DNA from: Otatea glauca
Taxonomy: Eukaryota > Streptophyta > Magnoliopsida > Poales > Poaceae
Length of the DNA: 64,000 bases
Direction: 5' to 3'
NCBI GenBank assembly: GCA_036346275.1
Contig: JAYEVK010000102.1
Span: 62,001-126,000, forward strand
Both the position numbers and the translations under genes were made by a program. Shown one piece after another: positions 33,840 to 46,200 of the stretch (its first letter is position 1; the number at the start of each line of letters is the position of its first letter). The notes below the pieces were generated by a model that was not told the origin of the DNA, did not search any database, and saw nothing but the letters and a program-made list of their open reading frames with translations.

Positions 33840-34700
33840 ATGGCACCTTCTCCTACTCTGCTACACTGGTTTTGCTTTGAGATCGGTTTGGAAAGGAAAA
33901 ACTGAATGGAACTAATTTTGTTGATTGGTATCGCAACTTTGAGAATTGTTCTCAAGCATGAAAAGAAGGACTATGTTCTAGAGAATCCAATTCTGATGAA
34001 CCACCGAAAATCTTGCTCGCAATTTGAGGTTGAATATGAAAAGCATGTTAATGCTTACAGAGAAGTCATTTGTCTCATGCTAGTCACAATGGACTCTGAG
34101 CTTCAAAAGCAATATGAGGACCAGGATGCTTACAATATGATTGTGGGCTTGAAGGGCATGTTTGGGAATCAAGCAAGAGCTGAGAGGTATGGTATCTCAA
34201 AGCTTTTATTTGCTTGTAAAGTTGGTGAAGGCGATCGGTCGATCCTCATGTGATCAAGATGATTGGTTACATTGGGAGATTGGAAAAACTTGAGTTTCCC
34301 TTAGCCTCGGTTTGGCCACAGATGTTATTCTCGGTCTACGCCTCGAGCTTTGAGCCATTCATTATGAATTTTCATATGAATAGCATGGAGAAGAGCCTAA
34401 CAGAGCTACATGGGATGCTCAAGGCTGCGGAGAAAGCATTAAGAAAAACCCAATCATGTGATGATGGTTGAAAACAACCGCTTTCAAAAAGAGAAAGGCT
34501 AAAGGTGGGGAGCAGGGAAAGAGCAAGGGCAAGGGCAAGGGCAAGGCTCAAGATGAGATCGCGAGCCTCAAAACTAAGCTTGAAGCTTAAAGTTGGCCCT
34601 CAACACGATACCCAATGCTTCTATTGCAAGAAATCGGGGCATTGGAAGCGGGCTGCGAAAAGTACAGCGGATAAGAAGAATGGAAATGTGGTTTCCACTT
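33840..34700 (+). pseudogene. Copia gag, frameshifted
   Basis: Gag starts at ATG 33840 (MAPSPTLLH) and reads on through shifts: LRIVLKHEKKDYVLENPI, then LKGMFGNQARAERYG and LEKLEFPL. These are phrases of the UBN2-type Gag of Angela/BARE elements. A basic GGCAAG-repeat stretch (34520-34550) is followed by the zinc knuckle CFYCKKSGHWKR near 34617-34655, whose final Cys is lost in frame. At least four frame changes are needed to read it through. A start further upstream was not found. Confidence 0.85.
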
Positions 34701-34734
34701 GGTATTAATGTTATAGAAATTAATCTTGCTACTT

Positions 34735-37690
34735 CTTCACTCAGCTCATGGGTATATGATACCGATTCGGTTGCTCACATTTGCAATTCGTTGCGGTGAT
34801 AAAGAGTAGAGACTTGGCAAAAGGAGAAGTGGATCTTGGCGTGGGGAATAAAGCAAGAGTTCTTTGGTCTTGCCGTTGGCACATACCCATTGCATTTGCC
34901 TTGAGGATTAGTTTTAGAACTCAATAATTGTTATTTTGTTCCATCTTTGAGTAGAAACATTATTTCATCTTCTTGTTTGGAACATGAAGGTTATGATTTG
35001 AGAATAAAGAACTTTGTTTGTTCAATATTTTTGAATGATATGTATTATGGTCGTTGCCCCATGGTGGATGGGTTGTGCGTCCTTGAACTCGAAGAAAAAC
35101 CTGTCTATAATATTAATGTAAAAGGCACGGCCTAATGATTTGAACCCTACCTTTTGTGGCATTGTCGCTTAGGTCATATAAATGAGAAGCGCATGAAGAA
35201 GCTCCATGGTGATGGACTTCTAACCTCATTTGATTTTGAATCATTTGAAACATGTGAATCTTGTTTACTTGGCAAGATGACAAAAGCCCCTTTCACGAGT
35301 TTTAGTGAGAGAGCAAGTGAATTATTGGCCCTAGTACATACGGATGTATGTGGACCAATGAGCTCATTGCTAGGGGTGGGTTTGATGCTTTGTAACTTTT
35401 ACCGATGACTTGATAGATATGGATATATCTATTTAATGGGCATAAATCTGAAACTTTTGAAAGGTTCAAAGAGTTTGAGCGAAGTACAAAATCAACTTGG
35501 CAAAACAATAAAACACTTACGATCCGATCGTGGTGGCGAATACTTGAGCCAAGAGTTTGGTGATCATTTAAAGCAATGTGGAATCGTTCGCAACTTACTC
35601 CGCCAGAACGCCTCAATGGAATGGTGTGTCCGAACGACGAATAGGACTTTATTAGATATGGTTCGGTCAATGATCATAAGCAGATCGCCATTATCCTTTT
35701 GGGGTTTCGCTCTAGAGACAATTGCGTTCACTTTGAATAGGGTCCCATCAAAATCCGTTGAGAAGACGCCATATGAGATATGGGTGGGAGAAGACCCATG
35801 TTGTCATTTCTCAAGATATGGGGATGTGAGGCTTATGTAAAACGTTTACAATCGGATAAACTCGCACCTAAATCGGAAAAATGTTTTTTGTGGGGTATCC
35901 TAAAGAAACAAAAGGATATTACTTTTATAAAAGAAAGCGAGAACAAAGTTTTGTTGCTCGAAATGGTGTCTTTTGGAGAAAGAGTTTCTTTCAAAAGAAA
36001 TCATAGGAGTGATGTGTATCTTGATGAAGTTCGAGAATCACATGAATATGTTCAAGCTACCTCTGAACCTTCACAAGATGTACAAAGTGTTGTACAACTT
36101 TGTGGAAGAGACTCCATTACGTAGGTCGGGAGGTCACGTCATGTACCTATTAGATATGGGAATGACATATTATTGTTGGACAATGATGAGCCCACGACTT
36201 ATGAAGAAGCAATGATGGACCCAAACTCGAAAAATGGCTTGAAGCCATGAGATCCGAAATTCAATCCATGCATGACAATCAAGTTTGGAACTTGGTCGAT
36301 TCACTGATGGTGTAAAAACCATTGAGTGCAAATGGATTTTCAAGAAAAGATAGGCGTAGATGGAAATGTTCGGATCTATAAGGCACGGTTGGTGGCAAAG
36401 GGTTTCAAACAAGTTCAAGGAGTTGACTATGATGAAACTTTCTCACCGGTAGCCATGCTCAAGTCTGTCCGGATCATTTTAGCTATTCTTTGCATATTTT
36501 GATTATGAAATATGGCGGATGGATGTCAAAACGACCTTCCTTAATGGGAATCTTTACGAGGATGTATACATGATACAACTCAAGGCTTTGTTGATCCTAA
36601 ATATGCTAAAAGGGTATGCAAGCTTCAAAGATCTATTTATGGGTTAAAGCAAGCATCTAGGAGTTGGAACATTCGTTTTGATGAAGTAGTCAAAGGTTTT
36701 GACTTTATCAAAAATGAAGAAGAGCCTTGTGTTTACAAGAAGGCTAGTGGGAGCGCACTTGTATTTACGATTTTGTATGTGGATGACATATTATTAATCG
36801 GGAATGACATTCTTATGCTTGAAGATGTTAAGACTTCATTGAAAAGGAGTTTCTCAATGAAGGACTTGGGAGAAGCATGCTATATCTTGGGCATAAAAAT
36901 CTATAGAGATAGATCAAAAGGTTAATTGGATTAAGTCAGAAGCGTACATTGACAAGATATTGAAAAGGTTCAATATGCATGAATCCAAGAGAGGTTTCAT
37001 GCCAACGTCACATGGCATCGATCTCGCAAGAATCGGTGTCCTTCGACATCGATGGCGAGACAGGATGAGCAAGATTCCATATGCTTCAGCTATTGGGTCT
37101 ATTATGTATGCCATGATCTGTACACGCCCAGATGTCTCATATGCTCTAAGTGTCACGAGCAGATACCAAGCGGATCCTGGTGATGGTCATTGGATAGCCG
37201 TAAAAATATCTGAAGTACTTGAGAAGAACTAAGGGTATGTTCCTTGTTTTTGGAGGTGAGGAAGATCTGGTTGCAAAGGGTTACACCGATGCAAGCTTCC
37301 AAACTGACAAAGATGATTTTCGATCGCAATCCGGGTTTGTGTTTACACTTAATGGAGGAAGCGATGGTGGAAGAGTTCCAAGCAAAACACGGTGGCCGAC
37401 TCTCGACGAAGCGGAGTACATTGCGGCCGGAGGCCGCAAAGGAGGCTGTGTGGATTAACAAGTTTATCACAGAGCTTGGTGTGGTCGCTAGTGTCTCTAG
37501 TCAATGGACATCTATTGTGATAATAGTGGTGCCATTGCACAAGCAAAAGAGCCTAGATCACATCAAAAGTCTAAACACATACTCCGTCGCTTTCACCTTA
37601 TTCGCGAGATTGTGGATAGAGGTGGCGTCGAGAATATGCAAAGTACATACGGAAGCCAATGTGGCGATCCGTTGACAAAGCCCTTTGCCA
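34735..37690 (+). pseudogene. Copia pol (protease-integrase-RT-RNase H), frameshifted
   Basis: The order is that of Ty1-copia. The protease reads WVYDTDSVAHICNS, with DTD (34758-34766) where the catalytic DTG/DSG should be. The pre-integrase zinc-binding segment (WHCRLGHINEKRM, then CESCLLGK) covers about 35154-35275. The integrase core has HTDVCGPMSS (about 35337) and RSDRGGEYLSQEF (about 35523), and the third acidic position is displaced by a frameshift near 35620. Reverse transcriptase includes YVDD at 36776-36787. RNase H includes GYTDASFQTDKDD near 37280 and AEYIAAGGRK near 37420. More than a dozen stops or frame changes make it non-functional as written, which is odd beside nearly matching LTRs. 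Confidence 0.9.
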
Positions 37691-37756
37691 CGACCTAAGC
37701 ATGAGGCGCACACAAGGTCTATTGGTATTAGATACTTAATTGATTGGCTCAAGTGC

Positions 37757-37767
37757 AAGTGGGAGAT
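37757..37767 (+). other. Polypurine tract
   Basis: AAGTGGGAGAT lies directly before the 3' LTR. It is the plus-strand primer of the copia element. Confidence 0.8.
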
Positions 37768-39121
37768 TGTTAGTGTTATGCCCTTGAGGCAATCATTTAG
37801 ATGATTGTAACATGACTATGTTTATGAATAATAATATGATTATTGGTCCAATGAATGTATATCATTGTATTGATCAACAAGTATGTGACTTGATTATGAA
37901 GCTCTTTACTTAATGATGTAATTCGATAAATATCTACGATCGGATATCATCGTATAGGACTACGATGAATAGATCGGCACATGTAGTGATCGATGATCAT
38001 GCTTCATAGATCATGGGATATGGAGATATCATCTCTACATTGTGGACCATGTTGAAGAACATGGGTTAGATAGACCCGCTATGGGACAACTGCGATAATG
38101 TTTCATTCTTATGTGTCATCGATGTATCTCATACCTAGAAGATGTATGATCCTTAGACACGAGATTGTCATATCCCTACATGTGTAATAGTTTTCCTTGG
38201 GGCTATCAAACACTACTTCCTAACCGGATAGTTATAAAGGTAGCTTTCATGTTTACTATGAAGCGTGCGAGAGGAAGTGGCGATCAAGATGGAATTTGCC
38301 ACTCCAATGAAAGCGGAGATATATGACAAGGCCACTCGTGTGATATGATTAAGAAAGTGCATGGCCATGCCGTGATTGAGAGTCAATCACAACTTATTAA
38401 TATATCACGGATACGAGAGATGGATTGAATCATCAAAGGATGACATGCTTCTGCCTTGAGATCAATCTTCATATACTTGGCAAAGGGATTATTACATGAG
38501 TTCTTTTGATAGGTTACATTCGATTTGATCACGGTATGTTTGGGAGTTGGCATACTTTGCAAGAAGCCGCTACCAACTATTGGATTGAAAAGGAGTTTTC
38601 GAATCCATGTCCAAGCGTATGTGAACCTGCAGGTCACACACTTAATGGTGGGACGCATTAATTTGGATTGGATCCGTAATTAATGAACCTCGTGGGCTTA
38701 GCATCTTTGGTGGGCCCTGGTTTGGGTTTCATCTCGTGGCTATATAAGGAGGGAGGAGGAGGCGCGAGTGTGCTTTCCACGGTTTAGGTTTGATTCACTT
38801 GAAACCCTAGCCTCCTCCTCTCGCTGCCCCGCCGAGCGACTAGGTGCTTGCACACGACGCGCGGCGTTCCATCTCTGGGCGTGTGGACTCTGCGGTGGCG
38901 CTGCTGCGGCTGCGGCGTGGGAGGGCGATCCACGGCGGCGAGGGCGATCCACTACATCGGCGCAACGAGCTGCGGCGAGGGCGAACCACTATATCGACGC
39001 GAAGGATTCCGCAACTGCGCGTCTAGTGGTAATCTTATCTATGATCCCCTTCTTGCGAGTAGCTTTCTGGTTGCGCGGTAGTTTTTTTTTGTGCTAGCGT
39101 AGCATACCGCGTTTCCCTTCA
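37768..39121 (+). repeat. 3' LTR of Angela-like copia
   Basis: It begins TGTTAGTGTTATGCCC and ends CCCTTCA, followed by the target duplication CTTAT. It differs from the 5' LTR mainly by one- or two-base indels, such as CACGAG against CACTGAG near 38157 and CCTGCAGG against CTGCGG near 38625. Confidence 0.93.
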
Positions 39122-40969
39122 CTTATCTAGTTTCAATGGATCGATGGTCTTCTGTGAAATCGCGTTGAAGAATGAACACAACTTTATAATTGGGTCTCGG
39201 ACTTTCTCTGGCAGAACACCCCTAATTGCAATTGGAAGCATCTGCGTCATCATCACGTGGCAATCGTGAGACTTCATACCAATTAATTTTAAGTCTTTCA
39301 TTGAGACTAGTCTCTTTATGTTGGCAGAGTATCCGGACGGAACTTTCACTCCGTGCAAGCATTCGCACAGGCTAATTTTTTCTTTCTTGCTCGAGTGTAG
39401 CGGTGTGCGGGAAGGTACTTTTTTTCCTGTATCCATGTCTACGTGATGCGGCTCCTTCCGAGTTTCATATCTTCAAGGTCCATCCGTGCTTGGAGAGTAT
39501 CTTTTGTTTTGCAGTATATCGAAGAAGATACCAAGCAAGCTATCACACACGTTCTTCTCTATGTGCATGTCGTCGAGTCGTGTCGCACTTCTAAGTCTTT
39601 GCCGAGAAGGTAGGACCCAAAATCACGATCTCTTTTTCCACAAAGGAGCCTTATCACGGGAACTCGGGATAGATGTCTTGCTGCTCCCTTTCCGTGGATA
39701 ATTTTGAGATCCTTACACCGCAAATATCTCTCTCCCGGTGTGATTCTTGAGCTAAAGCGGTCTCCTTTGTCCCATCAAAAGCTTTCTTATTATTGCGGTA
39801 TGGGTGATCCTTGCGGAGGAACCTACGATGCCGCATGTAAGACATTTTTCGAAAGTTCTTGACCACCGACTATTTGTACCATCTAAGCATTGGGCGCATC
39901 CATTGAAGCCTTTTGTAAATGCCCGACAAAGTTACCAAGGCGGGGTAATCATTGATGGTTATGAACAACAATGCGCGTAGGATAAAGTTCTCTCTTTTAT
40001 ACTCATCCCATACCCGTACTCCATCGTTCCACAAGATTAGAAGATCTTCAACCAATGGTTTGAGGTACACATCGATATCGTTGCCAGGTTGCCTGGGCCC
40101 TTGGATCAGTAGTGGCATCATAATGTACTTCCGCTTCATACAAAGCCAAGGAGGAAGGTTGTAGATACATAGAGTTACCGGCCAAGTGCTATGACGACTG
40201 CTCATGTTACCGAAAGGATTCATCCCATCCGTACTCAACCCGAACCTTATATTCCTTACATCATATGCAAAGTGCTTCTTATATTTTCTGTCGATGTTCC
40301 TCCATTGCACAGAGTCAGCAGGGTGTCTGAGCATTCCATCGTTCTTACGCTCTTCGGCGTGCCATCGTAGCAATTGGGCATGCCTTTTGTTCGCAAACAA
40401 TCGATTCAGACGGGGAATTATAGGAAAATACCACACCACCTTACGGGGAGATCTCATTTTCTTACGCTTCACCCGACATCTTCATTATCGATGTCATCAT
40501 CGTTGCCTTATACCGCTTTGCTTTGCAAGCAAGACGACCATCAAGTCCGCAAACTCATTGCGATACAACATGCAATCGTTTGGACATGCGTGTATCCTTT
40601 GTACTTCCAATCCCAACGGGCAGACAACCTGCTTGGCCCGGTACGTACTTGTAGGCAACACGTTACCCTCTAGAAGCAAATCCCTCAAGAGACATAAGAG
40701 CTCAGTGAAGCTCTTATCGGACCAACCATTGCTTGCCTTCAACTATAGTAGTGTAAGCACGGTCTGCAATTTTTTGTGCTCCTCCTTGCAGCCTGGGTAC
40801 AATGGTGTCGTGGAGTCCTGTACCATATGTTGGAACTTTTGAAACTCTCTTTCACTCGTGAAGTCTCCCTCCCCATCACGCAACATTTGATCCAGATCGT
40901 CGTCGTGGCTGTCGACAAACGTATCTTCAACTGCTGTCATACCGTTGTCTCCGTCATCTTCAATAATTT
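39122..40969 (-). pseudogene. CACTA transposase, central exon block (tnp2/Transposase_21)
   Basis: This is the catalytic region of the En/Spm-type transposase. Reading from 40969 down: IIEDDGDNGMTAVEDTFVD, then SEREFQKFQHMV and PLYPGC, FTELLCLLRDLL, PLGLEVQRIHACPNDCMLYR. Next come VWYFPIIPRLNRLFANKRHA, RNIRFGLSTDGMNPFGNMSS, PPWLCMKRKYIMMPLLIQGP, DIDVYLKPLVEDL and FNAISQKTIDPLKLDK. These are family hallmarks. LIGMKSHDCHVMMTQMLPIA lies near 39230-39290. The longest uninterrupted piece is 39870-40472 (200 codons). Frame changes occur near 40500, 39870 and 39650. The copia insertion follows directly after PLKLDK. Confidence 0.9.
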
Positions 40970-41617
40970 TGTTTGCACCAAAATTCGGCAAGTTAATCTA
41001 AATCAGGCAAATAAAGTTAAAGATACGGAAACTAACGGAGGTTTGGAAAGAATCCGAGATGTTTGGTAAAACTAAGATTTTTAGGGAAACAACCTCTCAA
41101 GATAAGGCCGATACGGATATGGACTTTGAAGCGTGTTGGAATAGGACACGATCGGCCGAAGGGTATAAAGGAAGAGCCAAAGCAAGCTGCAGAAGGATCA
41201 GAAACACATACAAACAATCAGCTTTACTTTTCATCTATTTTTCCTGTCGACTAGGAGTAGTTCTTGTAATTTAGCCTTTGTAATCGATTTTGATCAATAA
41301 AGTTGCGCATCGATTGTTGATCTTCGTCAATTCGCCACAGAGTTCGATTTATTACGATTTTGTTGCGCATCGCCTTCTTGTAATCGATCGCCTTTATCCT
41401 CGATTAGCCTTAATCGGCTAATTAAATTTGCCTTGTTACTTTGATATTGATCGGCTTCAAGGTGATTAAGTCTAAGCCGATTGATCTTGACGATCGGCTT
41501 GAGGAATTTTATTGTTTTTTCCTTGTCGATTCTGAGTCAAATCGACCGCACGCTCTGAACCGGTGTTAAATGCGGTGTCTTTGTTGTGAAACCCTACCTC
41601 AAGTTTTTGCGCCAACA
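40970..41617 (+). repeat. 5' LTR of Tat-type gypsy
   Basis: It starts TGTTTGCACCAAAATTCGGC and ends GCCAACA. TATA box TATAAA at 41164-41169, polyadenylation-type AATAAA at 41296-41301. It is nine bases shorter than the 3' LTR through scattered small deletions, nearly all after 41300. Confidence 0.92.
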
Positions 41618-41621
41618 CACT

Positions 41622-41640
41622 CTTGGCACGCCGGTGGGAC
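41622..41640 (+). other. Candidate gypsy primer-binding site
   Basis: TTGGCACGCCGGTGGGAC lies four bases after the 5' LTR end, where the primer site must be. The priming tRNA is not identified. Confidence 0.5.
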
Positions 41641-42479
41641 CATGTCTACGTCGGAAATCGATTCCGCGCGTCGATCTCAACACGAAGCTATAATCGTCCC
41701 AACAATGGGCGATTTAACATGAACAACGTCAAGAGATTGAAGATCGGAAGCGCGTTAGAAGAGATGATGCTAAATTGCTACCAAAAGACTAGGCGTGGCG
41801 CGTTACGAAATCCGCCTGCCGACGGTCAATACACAGGAGACACAGTGCAGCAGAAGCGGTAAGTCGATATCTACCGCTCGGGCGAATTATCGGCTATGAT
41901 TAACCAATATGTGCACCATGCTTTAATAAACCAATCATCGGCTCTGTAGCGACTCTTAAGCCAATGATAGCAAATAGCGTTAAATCTATAGCCCAGAGTT
42001 AGCCTCGTCAGAAGCTTTGCATGACCCACTACAAGCTCGCCAAATTATCCTGTTTTTCAATATCACAAAACACGCAGAGCACACGGCCGATCCTAAACCA
42101 TCGGCTATGACCTCACCTCCCACGATGATGCCCACACGACCTACGGTCATATTGCCTAGGGATCCTCGGTCAAGTGGGGTGAGCCATTACCACGCCTATA
42201 CCGGCGCCGCTAAGTATGATCCATCCATCAATCTACCACCGTCGGCTCCTTTTACGCTTTCCCAATCGGTTTCACGGCCGATTGGCTCGAGATATCCCCA
42301 AGAGCCTACCCGCTTAGAAACCGGGTCCACACGAGTAATGCGTACTCGAACCATTTATCCGGTGCGGAACCACAAATTAGGCATAATCGGCACGATCAAG
42401 TATAATCGAATGCCGACGGACGCGGCATAATTGGCGACTGAGCTTGCACTCGGGGCGGGATGCGATTATGATCGACATT

Positions 42480-43230
42480 ATCAAGGGCCTGCTGTGCCAG
42501 TGGCGATAATGCCAATTGGACCGATCAGATCTGTACCGTTTTGAGGGATCAGTTTGGCATACAACCAAAAGGAAAAGTGATCGGCTATAGAAAGCCGTAC
42601 CCCGATTACATAGATCGCATGCCTTACCCTCATAATTTCAGAGTCCCGGACTTTGCCAAATTCTCTGGGGATGATTCTATCACTACCCTGGAGCATGTTG
42701 GACGCTTTATCGCACAATGCGGTGAAGCGGCCCAGTCCGACGGGTTAAAAATTAGGTTATTTCCGTTATCTTTATCTGGGGCAGCATTTACTTGGTTCAC
42801 TTGTTTGCCTCGAATTCGGTCCATTTATGGAGCGATTTGGAAAGCCGATTCCACGAATACTTCTTTTGAGGCGGTTTAGAGTTAAAATTTGGATCCGAGT
42901 TACGTCGCCAAAAGTTTGGAGAATCGGTAGCAGATTACATCAAAAGGTTTAGAGAAATCAGGAATCGGTGTTTTAGCGTTACGTTACCTGACAATCAACT
43001 CGCTGATTTAGCATTTCAAGGTTTGATCCCTCCTCTTAGGAGAAATTCGGTGGGCGAATTCACCGACCATAGCCACTTATTGCATCGTAGATCGGCTCAA
43101 GAAAGCCGATTCAGCGACAATAATGTGTTTAATGGTAGATTTAAAAATAGTAACAAGGAAAAGGATAAGGCTAAGGTCAATATGGTTGAATATTGTCCTA
43201 GTGATTCGTCGGAAGGCGAGGAAGCGTAAA
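42480..43230 (+). pseudogene. Gypsy gag (retrotrans_gag), frameshifted
   Basis: It reads FGIQPKGKVIGYRKPYPDYI, NFRVPDFAKFSGDDSITTLE, HVGRFIAQCGEAAQSDGLKI and LFPLSLSGAAFTWFTCLP (to about 42810). This is the typical capsid region of Tat-like gypsy elements. After a shift it continues as VADYIKRFREIRNRCF-type sequence, then LADLAFQGL and AQESRF near 43100, and ends SSEGEEA at about 43229. The region 41623-42480 contains shorter frames that may be the Gag N-terminus. Confidence 0.85.
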
Positions 43231-43239
43231 TAAATATAG

Positions 43240-46200
43240 CGAATGGGTAAAAGGATCCAAAAATCCTTAGTACGTTTCTTGGCTTAAGCCGACTAGGAAC
43301 AAATCGGAGGTCAAGTACTCTTTCGATGTTTCCAAGTGCGATCGTATTTTTGATTTACTTACGCAAGAAAAGATAATACGATTGCGGAGGGACATGTGAT
43401 CCGTCGCGCCGATAAGATCAAAAACGCAGTATTGCAAGTGGCATCATTCTTATTCACATAACACTAATGGCGCAATATCTTCCGTCAGCAGATCCGATGC
43501 GCTATTGAAGGCGGTCGGTTGAAGTTTGCCGATGAGCCGACCATGCGGTGGATGTCGATCCGTTTCCTATCAATATGGTGCATTACTCGGCTAAAGGAAA
43601 GAGCCGATGCAAGGCGAGTAGAAAAAGATCGACAAGTCGACGTGCGATCAAGCTCGGACGGCGGCGGACATCGAAGATTACCATCGGCTCCTTACAAATA
43701 GAAGCCGACCGAGAAGGAAAAATTCAAGAACCATTAAACCCAAGGGAATCCCAAGTGGGTAAATGGTACAAGCGGAAAAATCTCCAATTCAGCCAGCGAA
43801 AAGGTTAGGTCCGACGTTCTCGCAATTAATGGAGAAATATGAAAGGATGAACAGCCGACCACGGTATCATACCCGCCGGTCGGATAACTTGTACCGCACC
43901 GAGAATGTGGAAAGGGCACATAGAAGATGTCCCTTTTGGCAGTTTTGCTGGGAAAGAGGAGTAGCGTTGCCATCACCATACACCTGCCCGATGGAACATT
44001 ATCCCCGAGACGATCGGCCAACGCAATCGGCGGACATAGGCTATCCGGGCGATTAGAGAGCAAGGCGAAGCCACGAAGGCGGTCCATGAAAGATTATCGA
44101 AGCGAATCAAGAGCAAAGCCAAGCCAAGACACACAAGACCGATTCGATCAAGGAGACTTGGTGGCGATCTGGCCGGTGGAACCTAAACCCAGTGGTGCCC
44201 ATCGGGCTGAGCAAATCACAACGACAGCGGCTTCAGAGGCTAAGGGCGCAAGAAATTCGTGAAGCCGATGCCGAGAAAGAGAGAGCGAAGTGTTTAATGA
44301 ACTTCGTCCAATGAGATGCGTCAAGAAAGAGTGGAGAAGAAAAGAGCAAGCCGAAGAAGATTTGAATCGGTGGCGACTTCAGATTCTCCCATGATTGAGA
44401 TGACACACCTCCCATGGATGTCAACATGGTGTTCACATTACGGCCGAGCTCAAAGTCGGGTGAATCGGCCAAAGAAGCGATTGCTCGATTATGCTCGAGA
44501 TCTGAGCGCCATCTTTGAAAAACCCAAAGGCGATCACGGCATCGAAACCTCTGTGCACGAAAGGATATATAAATGGCAAGCCGATATCAAGGATCTTTGG
44601 TAGACGAGGCGCCACAGTGAATCTAATGCCATACACAACATGTAAAAATTGGGTAAGTCGGCGAAGACTTAATCAAAACTAACATGGTTACGAATGACTT
44701 CACGGCGACCCTCTGAAGCAAAAGGTGTCATGGTCACGAGTGACCGCCGGTAGCAAGACCTTGCCGGCGGCGTTCTTTGTAATTGATGCCAAAGGAAATT
44801 ACGAGTGTCTTTGCTCGGACGGGATTGGATTCATGCAAGCTCTCGTATCCGTCGACCATGCATCAGCGCTCGTTCAATGGAGCGGAGAAGAAGTTGAAGT
44901 CATCACACCGATACATCGGCCCATATTACCATGGCTAGCTCCGGCGCGAATTGGCAACACGAAGAAATTTGGTGTATATCGGGCAAGGTCTTTGGGCGAT
45001 TGCGATTTCATATCGTAAGCAAAAGCGGACTTATGCCGATCGATGTCAAGCTGGCACCTTTGATCGGGCAAATGAAGTATTGCGCAGATGGGGACAAGAA
45101 AAACATTGAAGGCGCTACTGAGGCAAAATGCAAAGCTATCGGCAAACAACGGATAGCCATGAAGCCATAGAAGACTTGAAGAAATCGAAAAGTTAGGTCA
45201 AGGGTTCACATCCACCGATTTACTTGAAGAAGTCGATATAGGTAGCGGTGATAGAAAAGACCAACTTTTGTTAGTGCCAATTTAGGAGTAAAATACAAAG
45301 AAAAACTAATAAAAATCCTTAAGGATTACAAGGATTGTTTTGCTTGGGAATATCACGAAATGCCGGATTAAGCCGTCGACTTGTGGAACATCGGTTACCT
45401 ATAAAATCGGGTTATCGGCCGTTTAAGCGATATCCTAGGCGTTTCAATCCAGCCTTGTACCAAGTCATAAAGAGAGATAGAACGATTGTTGGAAGCAAAG
45501 TTTATCGGGCCTTGCCGATCTGTTGAATGGGTTTCCAACATCGTTCGTAATGAAGAAAAATGGAAAACTTCGAGTGTGCGTCGACTTGAGAGATTTGAAC
45601 AAAGCGGCGCCAAAAGCGAATACCCCATGCCAATAGCCGATATGCTTATCGACGCATCAGAAACAAGATCATAAGCTTTACGGATGGCAATGCCGGGTAT
45701 AACGGATACTCATGGCGAAGCCGATATACCAAAAAACAGCCTTGGATGTCCGGTGCAATAGGGCTATTCGAGTGGTATAATGACTTTCGCTTGAAAAGCG
45801 CTGGAGCAACCTACCGCGAGCAATGAATCTGATCTTTCACGATTTAATCGGCCACATTGTTGAAATTTATATAGATGATGTAGTGGTAAAATCTGCAGAA
45901 GATCTCCAACATCTGACCGACTTAGAAAGGGTATTTAAAAACATAAGATCGCACGGTTTGAAGATGAATCCTTACAAGTGCGCGTTTGGTGTGTCGGCTG
46001 GGCAATTCTTAGGCTTTATGGTACATGAAAGAGGATCGAAGTTAGCCAAACAAGGGTCAAAGCCATAGCCAATACTAAGCCACCAACATGTAAAGCAATT
46101 ACAAAATTGATCGGCAAAATTAACTACCTCCGTCGGTTCATCTCGAACCTCTCTGGTAGGATCCGTGCTTTTACCCCATTCTTGAAGTTGAAAGAAAGCG

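Larger units (their letters stand above)
30794..39121 (+). mobile_element. Full-length Ty1-copia retrotransposon (Angela/BARE-like), 8328 bp
   Basis: Two LTRs of about 1.35 kb (TGTTAGTGTTATGCCC...CCCTTCA) flank a primer site, long leader, gag, pol and polypurine tract. The perfect 5-bp target duplication CTTAT lies at 30789-30793 and 39122-39126. It is inserted in the DUF4218 exon of the CACTA transposase. The LTR opening TGTTAGTGTTATGCCCTTGA and the 1.6 kb leader fit the Angela (BARE/WIS) lineage; that placement is inference. The LTRs differ mostly by small indels, so the insertion is young, yet the coding frame is riddled with shifts. Confidence 0.95.

Noticed and set aside
40204..40842. 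212-codon plus-strand open frame
   Set aside because: It is antisense to the CACTA tnp2 core, whose minus-strand reading has clear family motifs.
41059..41274. Open frames repeated identically at 41059-41274 and 51829-52044
   Set aside because: They lie wholly within the two LTRs of the gypsy element and are duplicated only because the LTRs are.
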